Shown here one piece after another: positions 9,004-18,405 of a stretch of 64,000 bases of DNA. The notes beneath the pieces were generated by a model. That model had not been told where the DNA came from. It did not search any database and saw only the letters and a program-made list of their open reading frames with translations. Made by a program: the position numbers and the translations under genes. How positions within the stretch are numbered: the first letter of the stretch is position 1; each line of letters opens with the position of its first letter. The stretch spans positions 1-64,000 of the forward strand of contig BQJP01000010.1 in the NCBI GenBank assembly GCA_021604765.1. The letters are read 5' to 3'. Origin of the DNA: Thermodesulfobacteriota bacterium. Lineage in GTDB: Bacteria > Desulfobacterota_D > UBA1144 > Nemesobacterales > UBA2774.

Positions 9004-10161
9004 ATGGTATCACGTTTCTCGTCCCCACAATTCAAAAACTTTACCCTAGCTACAGCAGCTAACTTCTTTTTTTTCTGTAATTTCTCCTCATTCTTTCTGC
9101 TGCCTTTGTATATAAAAGATTTAGGCGGTAATGAAGCTAATATTGGTTTTATAATGGGATCGTTTGGTATTACTTCTCTAGGAGCAATCCCATTTGTTGC
9201 ATATTTAGTTGATAAATACGGGAGAAGGAGGTTTATGCTTTTAGGTTATGGAATTATGGTTGTGGCTAGTCTGGGTTACTTATTTATCTCTCACCTGTCT
9301 CCTGTTTTCTACTTGCTGCGTTTTATTCAGGGAATCTCGTTTGCTTTTGCTTTTACTTCAGCGGGCACATTTGTGACAGACTATATACCTCCTGAAAGAA
9401 GAGCTGAGGGTCTTGGAATCTTTAGCGCATTTACAATTGCTTCTTATGCGATTGGTCCCTCATTAGGAGAACTAGTAATTGAGCTTTTTGATTTTTATTA
9501 CTTCTTTATTTATGCCTCATTATTTAGTCTTATCGCATTTGTTCTAACTATATTTACAAGAGATGGTGACTTCAAACCTTCTACTGACCGATATGGGATG
9601 GGCTTCTTCCGTCTGATTGCATCTAGGAGATATGTGATCATCTTAGTCTCAAATTTAATACTCGCTGGAGGACTGGGCGCAATATTAAATTTTATTGCCA
9701 CATTCCTAAGATCCAAAGGCCTAGCAGCATTTTATTTCTTTCTCACCTACACAATTGTTGTTACCGCTGTGAGGATATTTGGCGGGCGTATTTCTGATAG
9801 TTTTGGAAGAAAGGTAATTGCCTCTCCATGTCTTCTTATTGTCTCTGTCTCGCTCGCTGCTATGTATTTTGTTGATAATGCATTAAGCGCAATCTTGATC
9901 TCACTTCTATTCAGTATAGGATATGGCTTCTTGTACCCTACACTTAGCGCCCTGGTAATTGACAACGCAAAGTCTGATGAAAGGGGAAAAGCAATGGGAG
10001 CGTTTAATGCTTCCTACAGCATGGGAATTAATTTCCTGGCATTCCCACTTGGTCTGATAGCTAGGGATTTTGGATATGAAGCTATGTATATTGTAACAGG
10101 GTGCATGGTCTTTCTAGGCTTCCTGCTGTTTACTTTTTTTGAGCGAAGTAGTGAATCTTGA
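9004..10161 (+). CDS. Major facilitator superfamily transporter
   Basis: This 385-residue protein has about 12 hydrophobic segments. The MFS signature between helices 2 and 3 is DKYGRRRFM (about residues 69-77), and the repeated copy in the second half is GRISDSFGRK. Members are inner-membrane secondary carriers driven by ion gradients. The sequence resembles drug- or sugar-efflux-type MFS proteins, but the substrate cannot be assigned. It is followed 24-33 bp later by the trmI gene on the same strand. Confidence 0.88.
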   Translation: MVSRFSSPQFKNFTLATAANFFFFCNFSSFFLLPLYIKDLGGNEANIGFIMGSFGITSLGAIPFVAYLVDKYGRRRFMLLGYGIMVVASLGYLFISHLSPVFYLLRFIQGISFAFAFTSAGTFVTDYIPPERRAEGLGIFSAFTIASYAIGPSLGELVIELFDFYYFFIYASLFSLIAFVLTIFTRDGDFKPSTDRYGMGFFRLIASRRYVIILVSNLILAGGLGAILNFIATFLRSKGLAAFYFFLTYTIVVTAVRIFGGRISDSFGRKVIASPCLLIVSVSLAAMYFVDNALSAILISLLFSIGYGFLYPTLSALVIDNAKSDERGKAMGAFNASYSMGINFLAFPLGLIARDFGYEAMYIVTGCMVFLGFLLFTFFERSSES

Positions 10162-10194
10162 TAATCGATATTTTATGAATTACTCTTGCGGACA

Positions 10195-11013
10195 ATGAAA
10201 ATAGAAACAGGCGATCAAGTATTAATAATTTCACCCGATGAAAAAACCTTTCTCGTAAAAGTTTCCGAAGATAAAAATATGGGAACACACAAAGGGGAGC
10301 TCAAACTCGGTGATTGTATCGGGAAGTCTTTTGGCGAAAAGATATATTCAAATTTAGAACATCCATTCTTGTTACTCGAGCCCACGCTTGAAGACAAAAT
10401 GATGAAGGTTAAGAGGCATACCCAGATTATCTACCCTAAAGATGCTGCTTATATGATATTAAAGACTGGTATTCAATCAGGGATGAGAGTAATTGAGTGT
10501 GGAGCAGGATCTGGTTCGCTTACTATGGCGCTAGCAAACGCTGTAGCTCCTAATGGCATGGTTTATACGTATGATGTTAGAGAAAAGCATCTTGAGAATG
10601 CAAAGATGAACATAGAAAACGCAGGATACTCAGAATATGTAGAATTCAAACTCGGACAGGCTCAAGAGGGGTTTGATCAAAAAGATGTAGACGTTGTGAT
10701 CTTGGATTTACCATCTCCGTGGGATGGTATAGCCTCGGCTGCAGACGCCCTTAGAGGCGGCGGTAGAATTGCAAGCTTATCACCTACATATAATCAGGTT
10801 GAAAAATGTGTTGAGAATTTAGAGAAGAACGGTTTCGTATATATAGAAACACTTGAGCTATTACTCAGGTATATGCAAGTGAGCTCAGGTAAGACTAGGC
10901 CCGTTGACCGAATGGTGAGCCACACAGGGTTTCTTACTTTTGGTAGAAAAATTATTGTTGAAGACTTCGCAGATGAACAATTCCGTCAATTCAAAGCACC
11001 CATTGATATTTAG
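10195..11013 (+). CDS. trmI: tRNA (adenine-58-N1)-methyltransferase, TrmI family
   Basis: This 272-residue class I SAM-dependent methyltransferase has the nucleotide-binding motif VIECGAGSGSLT, and then YTYDVREKHLENAKMN. The catalytic region VVILDLPSPWDG carries the DxPxPW-like motif of TrmI. A small N-terminal beta domain precedes the Rossmann fold, as usual. It methylates A58 in the T-loop, stabilising tRNA. The ATG at 10195 is chosen; a TTG three codons earlier at 10186 is possible. Neither start has a strong ribosome-binding site. It opens a run of five codirectional genes. Confidence 0.88.
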   Translation: MKIETGDQVLIISPDEKTFLVKVSEDKNMGTHKGELKLGDCIGKSFGEKIYSNLEHPFLLLEPTLEDKMMKVKRHTQIIYPKDAAYMILKTGIQSGMRVIECGAGSGSLTMALANAVAPNGMVYTYDVREKHLENAKMNIENAGYSEYVEFKLGQAQEGFDQKDVDVVILDLPSPWDGIASAADALRGGGRIASLSPTYNQVEKCVENLEKNGFVYIETLELLLRYMQVSSGKTRPVDRMVSHTGFLTFGRKIIVEDFADEQFRQFKAPIDI

Positions 11014-11039
11014 TAAATACATATTAAAGGCATTATAAA

Positions 11040-11849
11040 ATGAATCCCAATAGAAAAAAGATTTTATATCTGCTCTTTCTTCTTATTGTATTTGGAGCTT
11101 ATTACTTTTTTGAGAAAACACAGGAGGCTTCAGATTCTGCAGAATTCACTGTGGTAGAAGTTATAGATGGAGATACTGTGATTATAGATGATATGAAAAA
11201 TTCTCGTGTTAGATACTTAGGTATTGATACACCTGAGATTGCTTTGCAGGATAGCCCGGGAGATCCGATGTCAAAAGAGGCTTTAGAATTTAATGCAGAT
11301 CTTGTTCAGGGCAAAAAAGTAAAACTTGAGTTTGATGAGCAAAAATATGATGTTTACGGAAGGATTCTTGCATATGTATATGTGGATGACCTTCTTATTA
11401 ATGAAAAGATTCTAAGAGAGGGTTTAGCTACCGTTTTGATAATTGAACCAAATGATAAGTATTCTGAAATCATGCAGGATTCGGTAGATGAGGCCAGAAA
11501 AGAGAAAAGAGGTATTTGGGGAGAATTGAGATACCTCTTTCCACCCAAAGGGAATCGTCAGTTTGAAATTGATTTAGACAAAGCAAGTCGATATGAAGGA
11601 AAGAGGGTGGTTGTTAGAGGTAGGGTTATAAATACCCGTAAATCTGACAAAGTGCTTGTTTTAAAACTGGAAGACAAAGTCGATTTAGTTCTCTTTCCAA
11701 ATAATTGGGAGAACTTTGAGCATTTTAAAATAGATCCAGAGAATTTTTATAAAGATAAAACCGTAGAAGTTACAGGAAGGGTTAAGATGCACAAAGGCAA
11801 GCCCAGCATAGTTGTAGATCATCCTATGCTTATAAGGAGTCTGAATTGA
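11040..11849 (+). CDS. Membrane-anchored staphylococcal-nuclease-like protein with OB-fold tail
   Basis: The 269-residue protein starts with a signal anchor (residues 6-24). A thermonuclease domain follows (about 38-160). It has the expected VEVIDGDTVII start, the RYLGIDTPEI segment with catalytic Arg and Asp, and GLATVLIIEP. The C-terminal ~90 residues (KRVVVRGRVINTRK and KTVEVTGRVKMHKGKP) look like a nucleic-acid-binding OB-fold. It probably cleaves nucleic acid outside the cytoplasm. Its stop overlaps the start of rsmG in a TTGA arrangement. Confidence 0.87.
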   Translation: MNPNRKKILYLLFLLIVFGAYYFFEKTQEASDSAEFTVVEVIDGDTVIIDDMKNSRVRYLGIDTPEIALQDSPGDPMSKEALEFNADLVQGKKVKLEFDEQKYDVYGRILAYVYVDDLLINEKILREGLATVLIIEPNDKYSEIMQDSVDEARKEKRGIWGELRYLFPPKGNRQFEIDLDKASRYEGKRVVVRGRVINTRKSDKVLVLKLEDKVDLVLFPNNWENFEHFKIDPENFYKDKTVEVTGRVKMHKGKPSIVVDHPMLIRSLN

Positions 11850-12517
11850 GCTTGCGTGATTTTTTGATAGATAGTTCACGAGAGTTCGGAGTAGAAATTT
11901 CTGATGCTCAGTTAGACCTCTTCTTCTTATATCTCGAAAATCTAAAAAAATGGAATGATAGAATAAATCTTACTGCGATTAGAAATGATAGAGAAATAGT
12001 TCTAAATCACTTTGTCGATTCTATTTCAGTTACCCCTTTTATAGAGGATAGAAAGAAGCTTTTAGATATTGGCTCAGGTGGGGGATTTCCGGGAATACCT
12101 ATCAAAATCATTCGCTCAGGGCTCAATGTAACTCTGCTCGATTCTGTAAATAAGAAAGTTTCATTTATGAATGACACGATCAGAAAACTTTCACTTCAAG
12201 ATATTAATGCGGTTTGGGGTAGAGCAGAGGATCTAAGTAACCAAGTACACAGGGGAAGTTTTGATTATGTTGTTACAAGAGCTGTAGGCAGTGTTGTTGA
12301 CACTATTACATTAAGCTCTCAATATGTCTCTGAAAATGGAGTTATCGTTCTAATGCGAGGCAAAAAGGGGATCCAAGAGTGGAATGAAGCGAAAGATAAG
12401 ATCGGAGCTGGTTTCGAACTTCTAGACTTTAAAGAATTTGCACTTCCAGAAAGCGATTTAATTAGAACTATCTTTATTCTTAGACCAAAGCAATTATCTC
12501 AAGACCAAATTTCTTGA
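11846..12517 (+). CDS. rsmG: 16S rRNA (guanine-527-N7)-methyltransferase
   Basis: This 223-residue RsmG/GidB protein has the SAM motif LLDIGSGGGFPGIPIKI and downstream VTRAVGSVV and VLMRGKKG. It methylates G527 of 16S rRNA; loss gives low-level streptomycin resistance in other bacteria. The start is TTG at 11846, overlapping the upstream TGA, with AAGGAG at 11834-11839 about six bases before it. That spacing supports the TTG start and translational coupling with the nuclease gene. Confidence 0.93.
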   Translation: MSLRDFLIDSSREFGVEISDAQLDLFFLYLENLKKWNDRINLTAIRNDREIVLNHFVDSISVTPFIEDRKKLLDIGSGGGFPGIPIKIIRSGLNVTLLDSVNKKVSFMNDTIRKLSLQDINAVWGRAEDLSNQVHRGSFDYVVTRAVGSVVDTITLSSQYVSENGVIVLMRGKKGIQEWNEAKDKIGAGFELLDFKEFALPESDLIRTIFILRPKQLSQDQIS

Positions 12518-12569
12518 CCGCAAATAGTTTGAATGTTAGTTTAAGTGCTCTTAAATTAAAGAGGTGATT

Positions 12570-13427
12570 ATGAAAACTGTTGGTGTAGTTGGGGGAAGCG
12601 GGCTTTATGAAATCGAGGGGCTTGAAAACGTTGAGTCTGTCACTGTAGATACTCCATGGGGAAGCCCATCAGATGATCTAATTGTAGGAACCTTAGGCGA
12701 TACAAAAATGGTTTTTCTTCCCAGGCACGGACGCGGTCATAAGCTCATGCCGTCTGAAATAAACTTCAGAGCGAATATTTATGCAATGAAGAAATTGGGT
12801 GTTGAATGGATAGTCTCGGTTAGCGCGGTTGGGAGCATGAAAGAGCATATTTCTCCGGGCCAAGTAGTTATACCCTCTCAGTTTTATGATCATACAAAGA
12901 CAAGAGTCTCAACATTTTTCGGAGACGGTATAGTTGCCCACGTATCCATGGCTGATCCGGTTTGCCAGGTGCTCTCAGATGACCTCTACAATGCTTCGAT
13001 AGGCTCTGGAGCAAATGTACATAAAGGCGGAACTTATCTTTGCATGGAAGGCCCCCAGTTTTCCTCTAGAGCAGAAAGTAATATTTATCGAAGCTGGGGA
13101 GTCGATGTAATAGGGATGACTAATGCGACTGAAGCTAAGTTAGCGCGTGAAGCGGAAATCTGTTATGCAAGCCTTTCACTGGCTACTGATTATGACTGCT
13201 GGCACGAACAGCATGATGACGTTACAGTCGAAGACTTGATAGAAACTTTAAATAGTAATGTTCAGATGGCAAGAGATATTATTAAAAAGGTTGTTCCAGT
13301 AATCAGTGAATCAAGGGCTTGCCCATGTTGTGATGCCCTTAAAAACGCTATAATCACTCCAAAAGAAGTTATTACTCAAGAGGCTAAAGACCGTCTCGAA
13401 ATACTAATAAAGAGGTATATAAAATGA
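12570..13427 (+). CDS. mtnP: S-methyl-5'-thioadenosine phosphorylase-like purine phosphorylase
   Basis: This 285-residue member of the MTAP/PNP family has the phosphate-binding GGSGLYEI start, FLPRHGRGHKLMPSEIN, and the substrate region YLCMEGPQFSSRAES. These are followed by MTNATEAKLAREAEICYASL and TDYDCW. It cleaves methylthioadenosine with phosphate, giving adenine and methylthioribose-1-phosphate. Related enzymes act on inosine or guanosine, so substrate preference is inferred. The ATG at 12570 is preceded by a near-perfect AGAGGTGAT ribosome-binding site, favouring it over the GTG at 12564. It overlaps the kinase gene by 4 bp. Confidence 0.88.
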   Translation: MKTVGVVGGSGLYEIEGLENVESVTVDTPWGSPSDDLIVGTLGDTKMVFLPRHGRGHKLMPSEINFRANIYAMKKLGVEWIVSVSAVGSMKEHISPGQVVIPSQFYDHTKTRVSTFFGDGIVAHVSMADPVCQVLSDDLYNASIGSGANVHKGGTYLCMEGPQFSSRAESNIYRSWGVDVIGMTNATEAKLAREAEICYASLSLATDYDCWHEQHDDVTVEDLIETLNSNVQMARDIIKKVVPVISESRACPCCDALKNAIITPKEVITQEAKDRLEILIKRYIK

Positions 13428-14326
13428 AATTACTAGTAGTTGGTTCTATGGCGCTTGATACAATTGAAACACCGTTTGGTAAAGAAGATAATATTTTAGG
13501 AGGCTCAGCCTCATACTTTTCCTTAGCCGCAAGCATGTTTGCGGAAGTTGGTATAGTGGCAGTTGTTGGAAAGGATTTCCCTGAAGGGCACCTGGATCTG
13601 TTTAGACAGAAGAACATAGATCTTCAGGGTGTAACCAGGGAAGAGGGTGAGACTTTTAAATGGGAAGGTAAATATGGGTACGATCTCGGAGATCCTGATA
13701 CACTTGGCACCTATTTAAATGTATTTGAAAATTTTAATCCTGTGATACCAGAAAGCTATAGCAATGTAGATTATGTGTTCCTTGCAAATATCGACCCAGA
13801 GCTACAACTAAGTGTCTTAAATCAAGTCAAAGATCCAAAGCTTGTAGCTTGTGACACTATGAATTTCTGGATTGACAACAAAGTCGAAGAGCTTAAAAAG
13901 GTTCTAAAGCACGTAGACATACTGCTAATTAATGATTCTGAAACTAGGGCACTTGCAGGTGAGCCGAGAATAACAACTGCGGCAAGGGCAGTACTCGAGA
14001 TGGGACCTAAAATTCTTATTGTTAAAAGAGGCGAATACGGGGCCCTTATGTTCTCTGGTGATGATATCTTCTGGGCACCAAGCTTTCCACTTGAAGAAGT
14101 AATTGACCCTACTGGAGCTGGAGATACATTTGCGGGAGGATTTATGGGTTATATCGCCGGGAATGATATAACGGACCCTGCAGGATTCAAGACGGCGGTT
14201 GTTAATGGTAGTGTTGTGGCTTCATTTACGGTAGAGAATTTCAGTGTCAGACGATTGTCGGGGCTTACTAAAGAAGAAATAGGTAAAAGGTTTGCCGAAT
14301 TCTTAAAACTGTCAAAAGTTGATTAG
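13424..14326 (+). CDS. PfkB-family sugar/nucleoside kinase
   Basis: This 300-residue ribokinase-family protein has the N-terminal substrate motif GGSASYFSLAAS. The C-terminal signature DPTGAGDTFAGGF carries the anion hole and catalytic Asp. The ATGA overlap with the MTA-phosphorylase gene means the two are translationally coupled. That suggests a kinase acting in purine or methylthioribose salvage, for example on adenosine or a related sugar. This is an inference from context, as PfkB sequences do not reveal the substrate reliably. Confidence 0.85.
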   Translation: MKLLVVGSMALDTIETPFGKEDNILGGSASYFSLAASMFAEVGIVAVVGKDFPEGHLDLFRQKNIDLQGVTREEGETFKWEGKYGYDLGDPDTLGTYLNVFENFNPVIPESYSNVDYVFLANIDPELQLSVLNQVKDPKLVACDTMNFWIDNKVEELKKVLKHVDILLINDSETRALAGEPRITTAARAVLEMGPKILIVKRGEYGALMFSGDDIFWAPSFPLEEVIDPTGAGDTFAGGFMGYIAGNDITDPAGFKTAVVNGSVVASFTVENFSVRRLSGLTKEEIGKRFAEFLKLSKVD

Positions 14327-14445
14327 GTCACAATCGCAAATACCGTTTTATTTAATCTTGGTTCACTCGGTTTTTGAATCAAGTCTAATTCTATTTATGA
14401 GAATTGAATTTCTCACTATATTAAACTCGTATATACTCTCTTCCT

Positions 14446-15171
14446 ATGATTGATCTTCACTGTCATTTACTCCCCAATATTGATGACGGACCAAAAAGCT
14501 GGGAGGAGAGCCTAGAGATGGCCTCCATTGCAGTTCAAGACGGCATCAAAGGAGCTGTAACAACTCCGCACTGGATACAAGGCACTAACTGGGAGCCAGA
14601 AGTTTCGACTGTCAAAGAAAAGGTAAATGAATTTAACCTAAAATTAGTAAGTGCGGGAATAGATTTTAAAGTTTATCCTGGTATGGAGATAGGTATAACC
14701 ACCAATTTGGTAGAATTTGTTAGCTCTGACCGCATATTAACCCTGGCGGAAGGTGAGTACTTATTATTGGAGATTCCTTTTTACTCACTTCCCTATGGAT
14801 TAGAGGAAATAATAGATAGTTTACGTAAGATAGATAAAAAAGTTATTCTGGCTCATCCTGAAAGAGGTAAGGAGTTTCAGGAGAACCCCTCTAGGATTCT
14901 AGATTTTAAGGAACTTGGAGCATTGGTTCAGATAACAGCCGGAAGTCTTTGTGGAGATTTTGGAGATAAAGCCAAAAGATGCGCCTTGGACTTTGCTAAA
15001 AGTGGGTTTCTGGACATTGTGTCTAGTGATGCTCATTCCACTCGTAGAAGACGACCTGTTGTATCCACGGGTCTTCGAATTCTAGAAGATGAAATCGGAT
15101 CAGATAAGGTGAATGAAATTATAAAGAATTCATACAACGTCTTAGGTCTTGCATCCTCTAGTTATAAATAA
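14446..15171 (+). CDS. CpsB/YwqE-type PHP-domain phosphatase
   Basis: The 241-residue protein starts with MIDLHCHLLPNIDDG, the PHP metal-binding HxH motif. It then has TTPHW, YPGMEIG, LAHPERG and VSSDAHSTRRR, all four metal-binding motifs of the family. Relatives are manganese-dependent protein-tyrosine phosphatases acting on capsule-assembly kinases. No kinase, Wzx or glycosyltransferase gene lies nearby, so the partner must be elsewhere or the role differs. It is a single gene, separated by 119 bp from the kinase upstream and convergent with DUF1844. Confidence 0.82.
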   Translation: MIDLHCHLLPNIDDGPKSWEESLEMASIAVQDGIKGAVTTPHWIQGTNWEPEVSTVKEKVNEFNLKLVSAGIDFKVYPGMEIGITTNLVEFVSSDRILTLAEGEYLLLEIPFYSLPYGLEEIIDSLRKIDKKVILAHPERGKEFQENPSRILDFKELGALVQITAGSLCGDFGDKAKRCALDFAKSGFLDIVSSDAHSTRRRRPVVSTGLRILEDEIGSDKVNEIIKNSYNVLGLASSSYK

Positions 15172-15186
15172 GAAAATACAATGAAC

Positions 15187-15471
15187 TTAGTCCCCTTTAG
15201 AGTGCTGGATGAATTTTAATCTAAGGTTGTAGAGAATGTCACTTAGCAACTTGCTTTCGTTATCATCTAGATTACCTACGGTTTTCTCTTTTAATATTTC
15301 CAAAATCTCAATTGTATGTTTAGCTGCAGGAAGATTCACACTTATCTCCTTAAGCTGGGGATCATGGATTTCCCCCAAGTGAATTAATGACGATGCGTTT
15401 AATGATAATATGAATGTGGAAAAATCCATTGTTAATCCACCAGCATCTGGTGGTGATTGTTCGTTGCTCAT
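15187..15471 (-). CDS. DUF1844 protein
   Basis: This 94-residue acidic protein contains the DUF1844 core MDFSTFILSLNASSLIHLGEI, followed by AAKHTIEILEILKEKT and NESKLLSDILYNLRLKF. The family is helical, small and widespread in delta-proteobacteria-like lineages, with no established function. It lies 22 bp downstream of the DnaJ-like gene on the same strand, suggesting co-transcription. No signal peptide is seen. Confidence 0.8.
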   Translation of the reverse strand: MSNEQSPPDAGGLTMDFSTFILSLNASSLIHLGEIHDPQLKEISVNLPAAKHTIEILEILKEKTVGNLDDNESKLLSDILYNLRLKFIQHSKGD

Positions 15472-15493
15472 TCTAATAGCCTCCCTAAGCTAG

Positions 15494-16498
15494 TTATTTC
15501 ATATACTTGTTAAATTTTGTTCTCGGATCATATGGATTTGATTCAGCCAGTTCTTCAAAGATTTTTTTATCACTATCTTTTATATTATCAGGCATAACTA
15601 CCTTAACCTCAACATACTGATCCCCTCTTTTCTTGGATTTGATATTGGGTGTTCCTTTTCCTTTAAGCCTAAGTCTTGCTCCACTCTGTACTCCAGATGG
15701 GATAGATAAACTAGCGGTTCCGTCTATTGTTGGGATATCTATCTGTTTGCCCAAAGCGGCTTCATAGAAAGTAATAGGCAGTTCAAGATGTATATCGTCC
15801 CCTATGCGCTTAAATATCGGATGCGGTTTGACTTTTATTCTTAGAAATAAATCTCCTTGATCTCCTCTTCCGCTTGACTCTCCCTTGCCTTGTACTCTAA
15901 TTCTTGATCCAGTAGAAACTCCAGGAGGGATCTTAACGGATAGTTTTTCCGTACTTACATTGTTTAGTTTTTGACGGCTTATAGTTATATCTCTTACACC
16001 GCCTTTGATTGCCGTGTCGAAATCTATTTCGATCTGATATTCCAGATCTTTACCTTTTACAGGCTTTTCTCTTGTTGCTTGACTGAAAATATCTCTAAAT
16101 CCACCACCACTCCTTCCATCTGTGCTTCTTCTTGCTCTAGGGTCTCCACCAAAACCGAATATGTCTTTGAAAATGTCTTCAAAACCAGGGAAATCTTGAG
16201 AGCTGTATGTATACTGGTAGTTCCTACCACCAGGGTCTCCGGCTTTTCTCCATGTAGTTTGACCCCCCGGTCTAAACTCGGCGCTTCCAAACATATCGTA
16301 GGTCTTTCTCTTTTCCTCATCTGAAAGAACCTCATGGGCTTCTTGTACCTCTTTGAACTTTTCTTCAGCGTCTTTGTTGTCAGGATTATGATCAGGGTGG
16401 TACTTTCTCGCAAGACTGCGATAAGCCTTTTTTATTTCATCCTTAGTAGCGTTTTTAGAAACGCCTAATATTTTATAATAATCTTTAACTGATGCCAT
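15494..16498 (-). CDS. DnaJ-like co-chaperone without zinc finger (CbpA type)
   Basis: The 334-residue protein has an N-terminal J domain (residues 5-70) with the HPD motif in [10 protein letters not shown] Gly/Phe/Arg-rich linker (~75-140) follows, then two C-terminal substrate-binding beta domains. The CxxCxGxG zinc repeats of true DnaJ are absent, as in CbpA. It is expected to stimulate DnaK ATPase activity and deliver substrates. It has no dnaK or grpE neighbour here. DUF1844 follows directly. Confidence 0.9.
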   Translation of the reverse strand: MASVKDYYKILGVSKNATKDEIKKAYRSLARKYHPDHNPDNKDAEEKFKEVQEAHEVLSDEEKRKTYDMFGSAEFRPGGQTTWRKAGDPGGRNYQYTYSSQDFPGFEDIFKDIFGFGGDPRARRSTDGRSGGGFRDIFSQATREKPVKGKDLEYQIEIDFDTAIKGGVRDITISRQKLNNVSTEKLSVKIPPGVSTGSRIRVQGKGESSGRGDQGDLFLRIKVKPHPIFKRIGDDIHLELPITFYEAALGKQIDIPTIDGTASLSIPSGVQSGARLRLKGKGTPNIKSKKRGDQYVEVKVVMPDNIKDSDKKIFEELAESNPYDPRTKFNKYMK

Positions 16499-16710
16499 TT
16501 ATTTACTTCAAGGTTTCTGCTGCCCAGAAACAATAGTTTTGTAGATGACAGAATAGCTAGTCACTCAGCTTACGTCAATTCATTTGTACAGTGCTAAAAC
16601 CCCAAAATTCTCCTATATTCATCATGTGATATGTATATATTAAAATAGTCATTTCTAATAACGGTTCAAGATAGAAGGGAAAGACATAAATATAAAATAG
16701 TTTATTCGAA

Positions 16711-17772
16711 TTAGTTTTTTTCGATTGTATTTAGTATCGTTTCTGCAATTTGGTTAAATGCTTTTGCTGCTGTGCTTTCAGGGTGAGATTCAACTATAGG
16801 AACCCCGCCATCTCCGCCTTTTCTAATATCTGGATCAATAGGAATCTCTCCTAAAAAGGGCACTCCAAACTGCTCGGCCATTTTTTTGCCGCCACCTCTA
16901 CCGAAAATATCTATAACTTCTCCGCTCCCCGATTGCTCAAGGTAGCTCATATTTTCAACTATACCGAGTATAGGAACGTTTAGTTTTCGAAACATTTGAA
17001 CGCCACGCTTTACATCGATAAGCGCAACATCCTGAGGGGTTGTTACAATAAGGCCACCGCTTAGAGGCGCTGTTTGTACTAAAGAAAGCTGAGCGTCTCC
17101 TGTGCCAGGCGGAAGGTCAATTACCAAGTGATCAGTATCATCCCAAATTACATCTTCTATAAACTGCTTTATGGCTCCGTGTACCATCGGTCCCCGCCAT
17201 ATAACTGTCTCATCTTCGTTAACAAGAAAACCAATAGACATGAGCTTTAGGCCAAATTTGTTTAGAGGGACAATCTTGTTATCTTCAGTGGCTTTGGGCC
17301 TATCTTTTATGCCCAACATTGTTGGGATACTAGGTCCCCAGATGTCTGCATCCATGAGACCTACTTTGTCGCGCATTTTAGCCATTGCAACGGCCACATT
17401 AACTGCCACTGTTGACTTGCCAACGCCGCCTTTTCCACTAGCTACAGCTATGTAGTATTTGATATCTGGAAGCTTTGCAGATTTCTCTGCTTTTTGTGGT
17501 CCCTGTCCCGGGGGTGCAGCTTTGGGTTGGCGTGCTGAAATCTGTATATCAACGTCAGAGACTCCGGGAGTTTCTAATATTACTGTCCTGACAGATTCGC
17601 TAATTTTCGATGTAAGCTTTTCATCGGGTTTTGGAAGTACCAAAGAAACATTAACTTTAGCTCCGTCAATTTGTATGTCCTTAACAAGACCAAATGATAC
17701 AATGTCTCTTGTAAAACCGGGGTATTTTACGTTTTGTAGTACTTTTTTAATATTATCAGGACTAAGTTCCAT
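16711..17772 (-). CDS. Mrp/ApbC-family P-loop ATPase without cysteines
   Basis: The 353-residue protein has an N-terminal DUF59/MIP18 domain (1-85), a Pro-rich linker, then a deviant-Walker ATPase (about 107 onward) with GKGGVGKSTVAVN, VIDLPPGTGDAQ and ENMSYL. Typical Mrp/ApbC/Nbp35 Fe-S carriers have a CxxC pair just after ENMSY that bridges a cluster in the dimer. Here the segment reads LEQSGSGEVIDIFG, and I found no cysteine anywhere in the protein. Bacillus SalA is a known relative without CxxC. A classical Fe-S scaffold role is therefore doubtful. The DUF59 gene lies 20 bp upstream. Confidence 0.88.
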   Translation of the reverse strand: MELSPDNIKKVLQNVKYPGFTRDIVSFGLVKDIQIDGAKVNVSLVLPKPDEKLTSKISESVRTVILETPGVSDVDIQISARQPKAAPPGQGPQKAEKSAKLPDIKYYIAVASGKGGVGKSTVAVNVAVAMAKMRDKVGLMDADIWGPSIPTMLGIKDRPKATEDNKIVPLNKFGLKLMSIGFLVNEDETVIWRGPMVHGAIKQFIEDVIWDDTDHLVIDLPPGTGDAQLSLVQTAPLSGGLIVTTPQDVALIDVKRGVQMFRKLNVPILGIVENMSYLEQSGSGEVIDIFGRGGGKKMAEQFGVPFLGEIPIDPDIRKGGDGGVPIVESHPESTAAKAFNQIAETILNTIEKN

Positions 17773-17792
17773 AATTTACTTTGTGCTCCTTA

Positions 17793-18200
17793 TTAGATTC
17801 CGAGTTTCTCTTTAGCTTCGTCTGACATCATGTCAGGATTCCATGGTGGGTCCCAAACAATTTCAACCAAAACATTATTGGCGCCAGCGCCTTTTATAGC
17901 GTCTTCTGCTTGTCCCGCTATCATAGCCCCCATTCCGCAACCAGGTGTGGTTAGAGTCATTTTAAGGTTAACATTATTACCTGAGGAAATAGCAACGTCA
18001 TAGATAAGTCCCAGGTCAACAATGCTAACGGGTATTTCCGGGTCATAAACATTTTTAAGAGCGCTGTATACAATATCTTCAGTTAATTCTACATTGCTCG
18101 CAGGCTTCTCAGACTTATCGAATTTCTTAAAGCTTACTCCTTTATCCGAGGATTGTGCAGGAGAGTCTGGTTGAATGCTTATTATTTTTTTCATTCCCAT
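17793..18200 (-). CDS. DUF59/MIP18 metal-sulfur cluster assembly factor
   Basis: The 135-residue protein contains the DUF59 core (about residues 42-130) with DPEIPVSIVDLGLIYDV and the conserved Cys in TLTTPGCGMGAMI. It then has VEIVWDPPWNPDMMS, as in SufT and PaaD-like proteins. These help Fe-S cluster maturation. The first ~40 residues are a low-complexity extension. Its ATG at 18200 has GGGAGG about 8 nt upstream. It precedes the cysteine-free Mrp gene, so this protein may supply the only thiol in the pair. Confidence 0.87.
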   Translation of the reverse strand: MGMKKIISIQPDSPAQSSDKGVSFKKFDKSEKPASNVELTEDIVYSALKNVYDPEIPVSIVDLGLIYDVAISSGNNVNLKMTLTTPGCGMGAMIAGQAEDAIKGAGANNVLVEIVWDPPWNPDMMSDEAKEKLGI

Positions 18201-18405
18201 GCTGTAAACCTCCCAATTTTCTTGATTTTACTAAAAATAATTTTCGTTAAACAGTTTACCAGTATTTATGTAATGGTGTTAGTAAATGAGCGTTAATAAT
18301 TCGGACCAGTATTATATCAGAGCAATATCCAATATCAAATAAGAATAGAAATTAGATGAGAATAGTTTGCATTTAGATGGAGTGTAGGGTTAAATATAAT
18401 AAGAA

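Noticed and set aside
15971-16413. Open frames overlapping the dnaJ-like gene on both strands
   Set aside because: They lie fully within a gene with clear J-domain homology and show no independent signals.
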